Source of the DNA: an uncultured Bacteroidia bacterium
GTDB lineage: Bacteria > Bacteroidota > Bacteroidia > NS11-12g > UBA9320
Assembly: GCA_943789165.1 (NCBI GenBank)
Contig: CALSTB010000005.1
Coordinates: 1 to 56,397 of the forward strand
Length of the DNA stretch: 56,397 nt
Reading direction: 5' to 3'
Shown: in pieces, positions 16,230-24,796 of the stretch
How the letters are laid out: the number at the start of each line of letters is the position of its first letter
Position numbering within the stretch: position 1 is the first letter of the stretch
Notes under the pieces: model-generated
What the model was told of the DNA's origin: nothing
Databases searched by the model: none
The model's input: the letters and a program-made list of their open reading frames with translations, nothing else
Position numbers and translations under genes: made by a program

Positions 16230-17059
16230 GTTACAGCATGAATGCGGTTTATCGCCAATTACAGATCTCTAAACAGGCGGTTTATCAAAGCAAAAAACGT
16301 CAACATAGCCTAAACAGTAAATGGTACGATTTGCAGGGCAAAATTGACGCTATTCGAAAAAACCATCCAGGTTGTGGGGTTGAGAAGATGTATCACATGC
16401 TTAAACCAGACTTTATGGGCAGGGATAAGTTTATTGATACGTGTTTGGACTTTGGTTACAGAGTCAAACGAAAGAAAAACTATCGAAAGACAACAAGAGC
16501 TTCGAAAGAGTATTATCCAAACTTGATTCAAGGTTTACAGATAACTCGACCTAATGAAGTATGGCAGTCTGATATCACGTACTTCCCAATAAATGGAGAA
16601 CATTATTTTGGTGTCTTCATAATTGATGTTTACTCCAAAAAGATAGTTGGATATAACATTGCTAACCATATGCTTGCATTGGCCAATGTGCAAGCGTTAA
16701 AACAAGCTTTAAGGCGCAATAAGTCTCCAACATACCATCACTCAGACAGAGGAAGTCAATACGCTAGTAAAATCTACACACAGCTTCTTGAAAAGAATAA
16801 TGTCAGAATTAGTATGGGGTTAATTGCACAAGAGAACGCTTACGCAGAACGCTTCCATAGAACTATTAAAGAAGAATATTTAGATCATTGGAAACCCCAG
16901 TCTTATACAGAGTTAAGATCTTGTGTAAACAAAGCTTTAAGAAACTATAACAACACCAGACTTCATAACAACATTCATCGAAAGACTCCTATTAACTTTG
17001 AAAGAGAATGGGAATCTTCTTTACATAAACCAATCTTAACTATTTTTGAATATCAATAA
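16226..17059 (+). CDS. IS3-family OrfB (DDE integrase core)
   Basis: This 277-residue catalytic half has the HTH_21-type N-terminus (MNAVYRQLQISKQAVYQSKK) and the rve core with D, D and E in SDITYF, HSDRGSQY and ENAYAERFHR. It lies in the -1 frame relative to OrfA and can be reached by frameshifting at A8C as an OrfAB fusion or by ATGA coupling. It matches the C-terminal part of the copy A protein except at a few residues. Confidence 0.9.
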   Translation: MSYSMNAVYRQLQISKQAVYQSKKRQHSLNSKWYDLQGKIDAIRKNHPGCGVEKMYHMLKPDFMGRDKFIDTCLDFGYRVKRKKNYRKTTRASKEYYPNLIQGLQITRPNEVWQSDITYFPINGEHYFGVFIIDVYSKKIVGYNIANHMLALANVQALKQALRRNKSPTYHHSDRGSQYASKIYTQLLEKNNVRISMGLIAQENAYAERFHRTIKEEYLDHWKPQSYTELRSCVNKALRNYNNTRLHNNIHRKTPINFEREWESSLHKPILTIFEYQ

Positions 17060-17093
17060 CTAAAAAGTGGTCAACGCTATTTAGGGATATACA

Positions 17094-17360
17094 TCTTCAC
17101 TCCTCCTTACGTCGTCGTTCTGAATGACGCGTGGTGAGAAGTTGAAGTTGAAGATGAAGTTGAAGTTGAAGTTGAATGGCAGTCGCTAATGCGCTAACGC
17201 GCCGCCCCAACAGCGAAGCGCCCCAACCACCTAAATGAGATTCTTCAGTTCTCCTAAAGTCGAACTTCTGAATGACGCGTAGCATAAATTGTTCATAGCC
17301 AATCGCCAAAAGCCAAAAGCGTCAGCGCCCTAACAGCGTCAGCGCCCCAACAGCCCCAAC
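17094..17360 (-). repeat. Composite repeat island after IS copy B
   Basis: The second part of the R1 unit split by the IS (CTTCACTCCTCC, TTCTGAATGACGCGTGG, to 17132) is followed by a GTTGAAGTTGAAGATGAAG microsatellite (17137-17176), R2 (GCTAATGCGCTAACGCGCC), another R1 (17238-17284) and a tandem GCGTCAGCGCCC module up to the rarA stop. No coding frame is credible. Confidence 0.75.
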
Positions 17361-18641
17361 CTAATACCCATATTTCTCTTTCCAAAAAGCCTGCATGCGT
17401 TTTCGGGTTTCGTTTTCACGAGGATTGTTGCTGGGTTCGTAGAGCTTGGTACCCTTGATATCGTCGGGGAGGAATTCTTGGTCGACAAAGCCGCCGAACT
17501 CGTGAGCATACTTGTAGCCTGCGCCGTAGCCTAATTCTTTCATCAGCTTAGTTGGCGCGTTTCGAAGAGGGAGGGGCACTTCCAAATTGCCGGTTTCTCG
17601 AACTAGTTTTTGTGCTTCGCCAATGGCCTTGTAGGTTGAATTACTTTTGGGTGAAGTGGCGAGATATACTGCTACCTGCGACAAGATGATGCGGCATTCA
17701 GGATATCCAATGGCTTGTGCGGCTTGTAATCCGTTTGTGGCTAAAACCAATGCGGTAGGGTTGGCATTGCCAATGTCTTCACTAGCCAAAATCACCATAC
17801 GCCTCGCAATGAAAATCGGATCTTCTCCACCTTCAATCATGCGTGCTAGATAATATACTGCCGCGTTTGGATCACTGCCTCGCATGGATTTGATAAAGGC
17901 AGAAATCACATCGTAATGTTGTTCCCCCGATTTGTCGTATACCAACCGTTTTTGCTGAACTGTTTTTTCAACTAAGTCGTTGGTAATGGTAATTTGCTTG
18001 GCGTCCGATTTTGAATTGACGACTAATTCAAGTGTGTTCAATACACGTCGTGCGTCTCCGCCAGACAATACCATTAACGCATCCAATTCTTTGAGGACGA
18101 TTTTCTTTTTTTGAAGCTCAAAATCTATTTTAATCGCACGATCAATGACTTCTCTCAGCTCGTCAGCATCTAGGTTTTTAAGGACATACACTTCGCTTCG
18201 ACTCAACAAAGCCGCGTTGACTTCAAATGAAGGATTCTCCGTCGTTGCCCCAATAAGCGTTATCACGCCTTGTTCGACGGCACCCAATAAACTGTCCTGC
18301 TGCGATTTATTGAATCGGTGTATTTCGTCAATAAACAACACGGCGTTTTGTGTCCCCATAAACTGGGACTTATGGGCTTTTTCAATCACCTCACGCACTT
18401 GTTTTACGCCGGACTCAGTGGCACTCAATACATAAAACGGTCGTTTTAGTTCTTGGGAAATGATGTGGGCTAATGTGGTTTTGCCAACACCGGGAGGTCC
18501 CCAAAAAATCATCGATGGCAGTGCGCCAGATTTGATGGCATTGTAAAGCGGTTTGCCTTTTCCAACAATGTGTTTCTGGCCGATGTAGTCGTCTAATGAC
18601 TTCGGTCGAACACGTTCTGCTAAAGGGGCGCTTGATAACAT
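17361..18641 (-). CDS. rarA: Replication-associated recombination protein A (RarA/MgsA AAA+ ATPase)
   Basis: The product has 426 residues, full length for the family. Walker A is GPPGVGKT (48-55), Walker B is LFIDEIHRF, and sensor 1 is IGATTENPSF. The C-terminal MgsA region (EDIGNANPTALVLATN, YPECRIILSQVAVYLATSPKSN given in two pieces: YPECRIILSQ and AVYLATSPKSN) is intact. RarA acts at stalled replication forks with SSB. It stands alone between repeat islands. Its ATG is only 5 bp from a -7 promoter-like box, so the message may be nearly leaderless. Confidence 0.95.
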   Translation of the reverse strand: MLSSAPLAERVRPKSLDDYIGQKHIVGKGKPLYNAIKSGALPSMIFWGPPGVGKTTLAHIISQELKRPFYVLSATESGVKQVREVIEKAHKSQFMGTQNAVLFIDEIHRFNKSQQDSLLGAVEQGVITLIGATTENPSFEVNAALLSRSEVYVLKNLDADELREVIDRAIKIDFELQKKKIVLKELDALMVLSGGDARRVLNTLELVVNSKSDAKQITITNDLVEKTVQQKRLVYDKSGEQHYDVISAFIKSMRGSDPNAAVYYLARMIEGGEDPIFIARRMVILASEDIGNANPTALVLATNGLQAAQAIGYPECRIILSQVAVYLATSPKSNSTYKAIGEAQKLVRETGNLEVPLPLRNAPTKLMKELGYGAGYKYAHEFGGFVDQEFLPDDIKGTKLYEPSNNPRENETRKRMQAFWKEKYGY

Positions 18642-18645
18642 AGGT

Positions 18646-18653
18646 CAAATGTA
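18646..18653 (-). promoter_or_regulatory. Candidate -7 promoter box for rarA
   Basis: The minus strand reads TACATTTG, matching TAnnTTTG, and ends 4 bases before the rarA ATG. Transcription starting about 6 bases downstream would give a leaderless or very short leader mRNA. No clear -33 TTG was found. Confidence 0.35.
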
Positions 18654-18799
18654 AGATTAAGTTGAAATTATTAATTGAACTTGGAGGTCAATGTTGACTT
18701 TCTGTATTAGAGAAGTGTTTTTTACCACTGAGGTCATGGAGACCACAGAGGTGTGGTTTTTGGCTACTGGCGGTCACTGTGTAAGTTGAAGTTGAAGGG

Positions 18800-18885
18800 T
18801 CAAAGGTCAAATTATCGTGCTGGTAACTGCCAAGGTTTCTGATTTAAGATTTTGCTCCAATCAGTTGATTGCTAGAGACCTTTGA
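18800..18885. repeat. 86-bp MITE-like repeat R3, copy 2
   Basis: Termini are TCAAAGGTCA and AGACCTTTGA (one mismatch to a perfect inverted repeat). The interior shares GTGCTGGTAACTGCC and AAGGTTT with copy 1 at 15667-15752, and the length is identical. It is preceded by GTTGAAGGG and followed by AATGATAAATG and an R1 unit, as in copy 1. Confidence 0.75.
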
Positions 18886-19305
18886 AATGATAAATGAGAT
18901 TCTTCACATCCTCCTTACGTCGTCGTTCTGAATGACGTGTGCCGAAATCGAAAGGAGATTCTTCAGTTCTCCTAAAGTCGAACTTCTGAATGACGCGTAG
19001 CATAAATTGTTCATAGCCAATCGCCAAAAGCCAAACGCCAAAAGCGTCAACGCCCCAACCACCTAAATGAGATTCTTCACATCCTCCGTGACCTCGGATC
19101 GTTCTGAATGACGTGTGCCGAAATTGAAAGGAGATTCTTAGTTCCTAAAGGAATTTTCGTCTCAACTTCTGAATGACGCATAGCATAAATTGTTCATAGC
19201 CAATCGCCAAACGCCAAACGCCAAAAGCGTCAACGCCCCAACCACCTACATGAGATTCTTCACTCCTCCTTACGTCGTCGTTCTGAATGACGCGTAGCAT
19301 ATTCA
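18886..19305 (-). repeat. Long R1/R2 repeat island between rarA and the giant surface protein
   Basis: At least five R1 units (near 18897-18945, 18955-19005, 19070-19115, 19130-19180 and 19250-19300) share GAGATTCTT(CA)C starts and TTCTGAATGACG ends. They alternate with AATTGTTCATAGCCAATCGC and AACGCCAAAAGCGTCAACGC modules. The whole 18642-19310 interval is gene-free. It also holds an inverted CTCTGTG motif near 18721-18755. Confidence 0.75.
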
Positions 19306-19310
19306 GTGCC

Positions 19311-22300
19311 TTACCTCAAAATCGTAATCATCCCGCGATGCTTGGCCTTTAAGTTGTTGTAGTCAATGATTTCTACAAGGACTAGGTATTGTCCGGGTAG
19401 GACAGACTTGCTAGTGAACGTTCCATCCCAACCTTGTTCTGGGTCGTTGGTTTCGAACAACAGATTACCCCAACGGTTGTAAATCGTCATGCGGTATTCT
19501 TTTACAAAGCGTACGCCCAATGGTCTGAAGACATCGTTTAAGCCATCGCCATTTGGAGAGAATGAAGTCGGTACGTGTAAAGTCGCATCTGGGAAAATAA
19601 AGATGGATTTTACGACACTGTCGCGACAACCTTCCACGTTTTCGACCCATAACATGACGTTGAATGTGCCTGTATCAGTGAAAGTGTGGTTATATACTTG
19701 TCCGGTGCCTACGCCAGCATTATCGACGTACCACAACCACGAAACACCTGTGCCACCCGTTTCTGTGAACTGCATTTCAGTCGTGCTTTCAAACGAACTC
19801 AGCTTTTCGACACTGAAGTCGGCATTAGGTTTGGCATTTATGATGGCAGCTGTTTTATCAATTAATGAATCAGAACAACCTTGGTCGCTGGTAACGACAA
19901 GTTTTACTTCATATGTGCCTCCACTTACATATCCTCTATTGGGTTGCTCAAGCGTCGACGTACTTCCATCACCAAAGTCCCATGCAAATCGGTCGTTAGT
20001 GCCCGACGCAATGGTAGATGTATTGTTGAATTGAATTGGATCGCCGATGCAGCCCATTCCGCCTGTAAAAGCAACTTCTGGACTTGGGTGAATAAGAATT
20101 CTTTGTGTCTTACTATCGCTACAATTGGCTGTTGAGTTAATATCAAGAACGATGTCATAACTGCCAGGGGTTGCATACGCGAAATCAGCAGGCGACGTAC
20201 TGGTGGACGTATTCCCGTCACCAAAATCCCAGTTATACGAACTGATAGAACCGCCAGAAATAAGACTTAGTTCCGTTAGTGAAATACTATGTCCGTTGAA
20301 ACACTGGACAGTGTCGTTTACATCAAAATCAGCAGTCGGACTGGCATGTACGGTTAATGATTTATTGGCCGTGTCTTTACAACCCGCGTCGCTTCCTACA
20401 ATTAACTGAACTGTGAAATTGCCAGTGGCTCCATAGGAAATGTTTGAGTTGTCCTGGGTCCCCGAAGTCGTTCCATTGCCAAAATCCCAATCATTCGAGA
20501 AAATGATGCCTTTAGATAAAGTGGTTGTATTGACAAAATCGAAACTGTTGTTGGCAAAACAACTGTCGGTAACAACGATGTCGAAATCCGCAATAGGACT
20601 TGGACTCACCACCGCTTTTTGCACAATGGTGTCTGAACAGTTTTGGTTGGATCGCGCAATCAATTGCACATCGAATGTGTCCGCTGTAGCATACGACTGA
20701 GTCGGATTGTTGTCGGTAGACGTATTGCCATTGCCTAAATCCCACGCATACGTCATGCCACCAGCATCAATGTTAGACGCATTGGTAAACGTAAAACTGT
20801 TGCCCGCCAAACATTGCGGTGAGGCGCTTATATTAAAATTGGCTGTCGGACTTGGAGATACCCGCACTTGTAAGTAGGCCTTATCGGCACAGCTGTTTGA
20901 GGATTCTACGGCTAATCGGACGGTATAGGTTCCAGTATCGGAATAACTATGTATTGGGTTTAAGGTGCTTGAGGTATTGCCATCACCAAACGCCCATGCG
21001 TAGTTAATGGTGCCGCCATTTATGGTAGAAGTGTTTCTAAAATCAAAGGTGTTATTCGCAAAACAGGAATCCGCATCGTTTAAGGCAAACACGGCATTGG
21101 GAACAGGGTTGACCGTAATCTTTAGCGTATTGCTCACCGATTCACATCCTTTGTAGGTAATGGTCGAGTGATAGTCTCCTGAATCTGCTGGAATCACATT
21201 TCCAAGTGTGATGATGGAATCATCCAAAGACGACATCACCAAATTGTTTTTATACCATGCAAAAGTCCCAAGCTTTTTGTCGGTGGTGTTTTTAAGTCTA
21301 ATCGATTCTCCTTCACACGCCGAAGCGGATCCATTGATCACCGCTAGATTGGTCGTTGGGTAAGGCGCCACATACACAATAGAATCAATGCGTTTTGACA
21401 CTATGCTGTCGTTGAGCACTAATTCGGCATACCACCAACCAGTATCGGGTAGGGTAAAGGTAATTGGTCCATTCGCATCCGACTTATACGTGAGCAAACC
21501 GTACTTGCTCATGTACCATCGCTTTTTGTACACGGGTCCGGTACTCGAATCGGTTAACACCACCTTGCCACCCTGACAAATTTGGTTGGTGTCGATTACA
21601 AAGTGTGGTGTTGGAATGGAAGCGTCGAAAATGACGCCATAATCTTCTGTTTGTCCGTATCCAAGCGTATCACAAGCATCTTTAATGGTATAGAAATCAC
21701 TCATTACCCGCATACGCAGCAACACATTGGTGGCAGCGGTTGAAGGAATTTTGATTGTATCCAAGTGGGTTGGTTTTTCGTATGTGTCGAATACCAATTC
21801 TCCCGCATCGTCTAAATCACCGTCGTTGTTAAAGTCGATATACACTTTGACATATTCTTTGTAACTGGCACCGGTAGTGATTTCTGTTATATAAAACGTA
21901 TCCGTTTTAAGTTCCATCACTTCGGTACAAGCCATATCGATGAACGGTCCATCATCACGGGTTCCACTTGAAGTGTAGGTGTATTTGTCGAGTTTTAAAC
22001 CAAATAGACCAATGCCTGCACTACTCGTCGTATTGGTAACCACAGGCACACAAGGCGCAGATTTAATGGGTTGAAATACTTCTACTACGTTGCTGATTTC
22101 AATTGAGTCATAACCGATACAGTTTTCAGCGAACATTTTTACCGAATAGGTGCCAGTCGCGTTAAATTCTACATGAGGGTTTTGGCTACAACTGTCAGTA
22201 CCATTCACAAAAGTGACTGTATTAGGCGTAAACTGCCAAAACCAATTCGTTGGCAAATTCTCAGAAGTGTCGGTGAAACTCACCGCCTGTCCCTGACATG

Positions 22301-24728
22301 TTTTTTGGGTGTTGCTGATAAATCCAGCGATCGGCTTTTGTTGGTCTTCGTCGTATAAAGGTGATCGCCAGTTACCACGTCCGTAGGTAGCACATATCAC
22401 ATGGCTTTGGCTTCTGCCATTCGGACTATAATAGATTTCAATATCTCGAACGCGGGTGTTAATTGGCATGTTGTCGTTGTACCAAGCCCAACTACTCATG
22501 GTGGTGTCTTTGTAAAACACGCCCATATAGGTTCCAGCATACATGCCTTGGTATTTACTGCTCGAGTCGAATACGACTGAAAGGATAGGAATATTGGGTA
22601 AGCCCGTGGATATGTTGGTCCAACTAGAACCGCCATTATCCGATTGGTAAATTTTATTCGATTGACAAATCCAAACACGGTTTTGGTAGGTTGGATGCGT
22701 TTCAATCCACAACACACTTGATGAGTTTGGTAGGTTGGAGGTTAAATCGGTCCAAGTCGGTGTGGCCGCATTGACATTTGTCGATTTGAAAAACTTATTG
22801 CCACTTCTCGAAACGTATAACATGTCGGAGTTACCTGCAGCATTTTCGACGTAGGTAATGTTGGCTGAGTTTGAACCAGCAACGTTATCTGATATTTTGG
22901 TCCAAGTAACGCTATTAACACTTGCTGCTTGAATATTCGTCGATTTCCAGATGTTTTTATACCCAACAAACATGGTCGACGGCGTTCCTTCTCTTAACAC
23001 ATAGGGTGTTACCCAACCACCTGCTTCTGTGATGCCGTTTTTGCCATTTTTGGCGATGGTACCTTGGCTGTAGCCGTTTCTAATCCGTCGGATATCTCCA
23101 TAATACAGAGCACTGTATGCGTAACCTTCGTCGGAAGGATCAATCACACAATCCATTCCATCTCCACCCACAACGGTATACCACTTGCTTTTTTCAAACC
23201 AGCCAGTGCCGTTGTCTTGGTAGCCATTAATGACATAATTTTTTTGGGTCTGACTTTGTCCGAGGCGGTAGATTTGAGATATTCCCATGCCTTCGCTAAT
23301 GTCGGTCCAGCTTTTACCTAAGTCTTTGGTGAAATAAACACCACCATCATTTCCAGTGTACAGAGTGTTTGTGTAAGGCTGATATTCCATCACATGGTTG
23401 TCGGCATGCACTGCTGGAGCACCGCCACTACCAACCCAATGGGCATTGATTTTCCAAGTTGTACCACTGTCTGTACTTTGAAATATGTTAACACCGCATA
23501 CATTGACGATAGATCGGTCGTTTGGATCCGCAGCAATGTCTAAATCATACCAAGCTTGTCCGCTCGTCCCCGACCCAAGATGCGAGTAATCCATGATGTT
23601 TGGTGTGTTACTCATTTGGGTAAAGGATGATCCTCGATCGGTGGATAAGTATAAGCCTTCGAATGTTCTTGAGTTGGTTACTACCACATAGACAAAATTG
23701 GAGTCTGCTGGAGTTACCGCTACCGCCAATCTATTTTTTCCTGTCGGCAAACCATTGGTGACTTGAGTAAACGTTTGACCGTTGTTGGTGCTTCTGTGCA
23801 GCCGTGCAGACGATTGACTGGTGTACACAATGGAGCTATTGACTGCATCAAAAACGATGTCTTTAAAGTTTCCAGTTGCCGTTCTCGTCCAGGACGAACC
23901 TCCGTTGGTGGTTCTATACACGCCGCTCGAAGTGGCAGCCAAAAGAATTTGTGTATTGTTTGGGTCGATGATGAGTTTGCCCACTGTTACGTTGCCCATT
24001 CCTGAATTGGATTGAACCCAAGTAACGCCACCGTCTGTACTTTTAAAGATACCACGTCCATATGAATCACTTGCGTCTCTGTCGCCAGTTCCCAAATAAA
24101 TCGTGTCGGGGTATTGTGGGTCGATGGCAATAGAGGAAACGCCTAAGGTTGCTAGTGAATCGGTATTCGTTGACCAAGTTTGGCCTCCGTCGTGTGTTAT
24201 CCAAACGCCACCTGCTGGTGCGCCTGCGTAAATTGTATTTGAGTCGGTCGGGTGGAAAGCTACGGCGTTAATTCGGCCAATGCCATTGGGTTGACCTGTT
24301 CTGTTCCCAGGTAAATAGTCTGGGCCAATTTCTTTCCAATTTCCAGTCGTTTGACAAGTTGCTGATCCCGATCCAATGGTACCGCCAATGCCCATTCCGC
24401 CTCCGGTTCCCCAACCGGGTGCTCGTGTTTTTAAATATCTTTCTACTTCTGTTTCAAGGCTTCCTGGACTTGGAATATTTCCATTCGCGTCAATGATTTG
24501 AGACATGTTGTACTCCCATCGTTTGAAAGGTTTGTAGCCACTTCCTTTTTCAATCGTTCGGCCTGTCCAGTACAATTCAAAAGCGCGTTGTGTTTGGAAA
24601 AAATTCACATTTGGATCCGACATCATGTCAATCCAATATGGATTATCCATTGTGTCTTGAGTCGTTTGTGCACACGAGAATGAAATCGAAAGAATGGTAG
24701 AAATGAGAAGGATAAGGAAATGCTTCAT
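19311..24728 (-). CDS. Giant T9SS-exported surface protein with BNR, GEVED and PKD domains
   Basis: The product has 1805 residues. It has a signal peptide (1-20, FSCAQ), then a sialidase/VPS10-like BNR propeller region (about 130-790) with many S-T-D-G-G-x-T-W Asp-box motifs (STDGGVTW, TTNGGSSW, SDNGGSSW). A PKD-like domain follows (about 795-885), then a GEVED domain (about 905-1045, YIDFNNDGDLDDAGELVFDT), an Ig-like stretch, and six tandem PKD domains (about 1215-1710, W-x-F-G-D-G-N-T-S cores). The end is a type B sorting domain (about 1715-1805, TSFSPNGDGLNDVF, YNRWGNLLFET, LPGQYLVLVEI). It is a cell-surface or released adhesin-like or glycan-binding protein. The ligand is unknown. The gene stands alone. 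Confidence 0.92.
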   Translation of the reverse strand: MKHFLILLISTILSISFSCAQTTQDTMDNPYWIDMMSDPNVNFFQTQRAFELYWTGRTIEKGSGYKPFKRWEYNMSQIIDANGNIPSPGSLETEVERYLKTRAPGWGTGGGMGIGGTIGSGSATCQTTGNWKEIGPDYLPGNRTGQPNGIGRINAVAFHPTDSNTIYAGAPAGGVWITHDGGQTWSTNTDSLATLGVSSIAIDPQYPDTIYLGTGDRDASDSYGRGIFKSTDGGVTWVQSNSGMGNVTVGKLIIDPNNTQILLAATSSGVYRTTNGGSSWTRTATGNFKDIVFDAVNSSIVYTSQSSARLHRSTNNGQTFTQVTNGLPTGKNRLAVAVTPADSNFVYVVVTNSRTFEGLYLSTDRGSSFTQMSNTPNIMDYSHLGSGTSGQAWYDLDIAADPNDRSIVNVCGVNIFQSTDSGTTWKINAHWVGSGGAPAVHADNHVMEYQPYTNTLYTGNDGGVYFTKDLGKSWTDISEGMGISQIYRLGQSQTQKNYVINGYQDNGTGWFEKSKWYTVVGGDGMDCVIDPSDEGYAYSALYYGDIRRIRNGYSQGTIAKNGKNGITEAGGWVTPYVLREGTPSTMFVGYKNIWKSTNIQAASVNSVTWTKISDNVAGSNSANITYVENAAGNSDMLYVSRSGNKFFKSTNVNAATPTWTDLTSNLPNSSSVLWIETHPTYQNRVWICQSNKIYQSDNGGSSWTNISTGLPNIPILSVVFDSSSKYQGMYAGTYMGVFYKDTTMSSWAWYNDNMPINTRVRDIEIYYSPNGRSQSHVICATYGRGNWRSPLYDEDQQKPIAGFISNTQKTCQGQAVSFTDTSENLPTNWFWQFTPNTVTFVNGTDSCSQNPHVEFNATGTYSVKMFAENCIGYDSIEISNVVEVFQPIKSAPCVPVVTNTTSSAGIGLFGLKLDKYTYTSSGTRDDGPFIDMACTEVMELKTDTFYITEITTGASYKEYVKVYIDFNNDGDLDDAGELVFDTYEKPTHLDTIKIPSTAATNVLLRMRVMSDFYTIKDACDTLGYGQTEDYGVIFDASIPTPHFVIDTNQICQGGKVVLTDSSTGPVYKKRWYMSKYGLLTYKSDANGPITFTLPDTGWWYAELVLNDSIVSKRIDSIVYVAPYPTTNLAVINGSASACEGESIRLKNTTDKKLGTFAWYKNNLVMSSLDDSIITLGNVIPADSGDYHSTITYKGCESVSNTLKITVNPVPNAVFALNDADSCFANNTFDFRNTSTINGGTINYAWAFGDGNTSSTLNPIHSYSDTGTYTVRLAVESSNSCADKAYLQVRVSPSPTANFNISASPQCLAGNSFTFTNASNIDAGGMTYAWDLGNGNTSTDNNPTQSYATADTFDVQLIARSNQNCSDTIVQKAVVSPSPIADFDIVVTDSCFANNSFDFVNTTTLSKGIIFSNDWDFGNGTTSGTQDNSNISYGATGNFTVQLIVGSDAGCKDTANKSLTVHASPTADFDVNDTVQCFNGHSISLTELSLISGGSISSYNWDFGDGNTSTSTSPADFAYATPGSYDIVLDINSTANCSDSKTQRILIHPSPEVAFTGGMGCIGDPIQFNNTSTIASGTNDRFAWDFGDGSTSTLEQPNRGYVSGGTYEVKLVVTSDQGCSDSLIDKTAAIINAKPNADFSVEKLSSFESTTEMQFTETGGTGVSWLWYVDNAGVGTGQVYNHTFTDTGTFNVMLWVENVEGCRDSVVKSIFIFPDATLHVPTSFSPNGDGLNDVFRPLGVRFVKEYRMTIYNRWGNLLFETNDPEQGWDGTFTSKSVLPGQYLVLVEIIDYNNLKAKHRGMITILR

Positions 24729-24796
24729 TCGAATAAAAGTAGATTAGGGTTTACGAAGATAAGAAATGAGGTGCGCAATACCTAAGCCCAGCCTTG

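Larger units (their letters stand above)
15791..17093 (+). mobile_element. IS3-family insertion sequence, copy B (1303 bp)
   Basis: It has the same terminal inverted repeats as copy A and is nearly identical in sequence but on the plus strand. The length difference is explained by one A in the OrfA/OrfB junction tract. Flanks carry TC on both sides (15789-15790 and 17094-17095), an apparent 2-bp duplication. Joining the flanks with one TC recreates GATATTCTTCAC, a normal R1 start. Confidence 0.9.
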
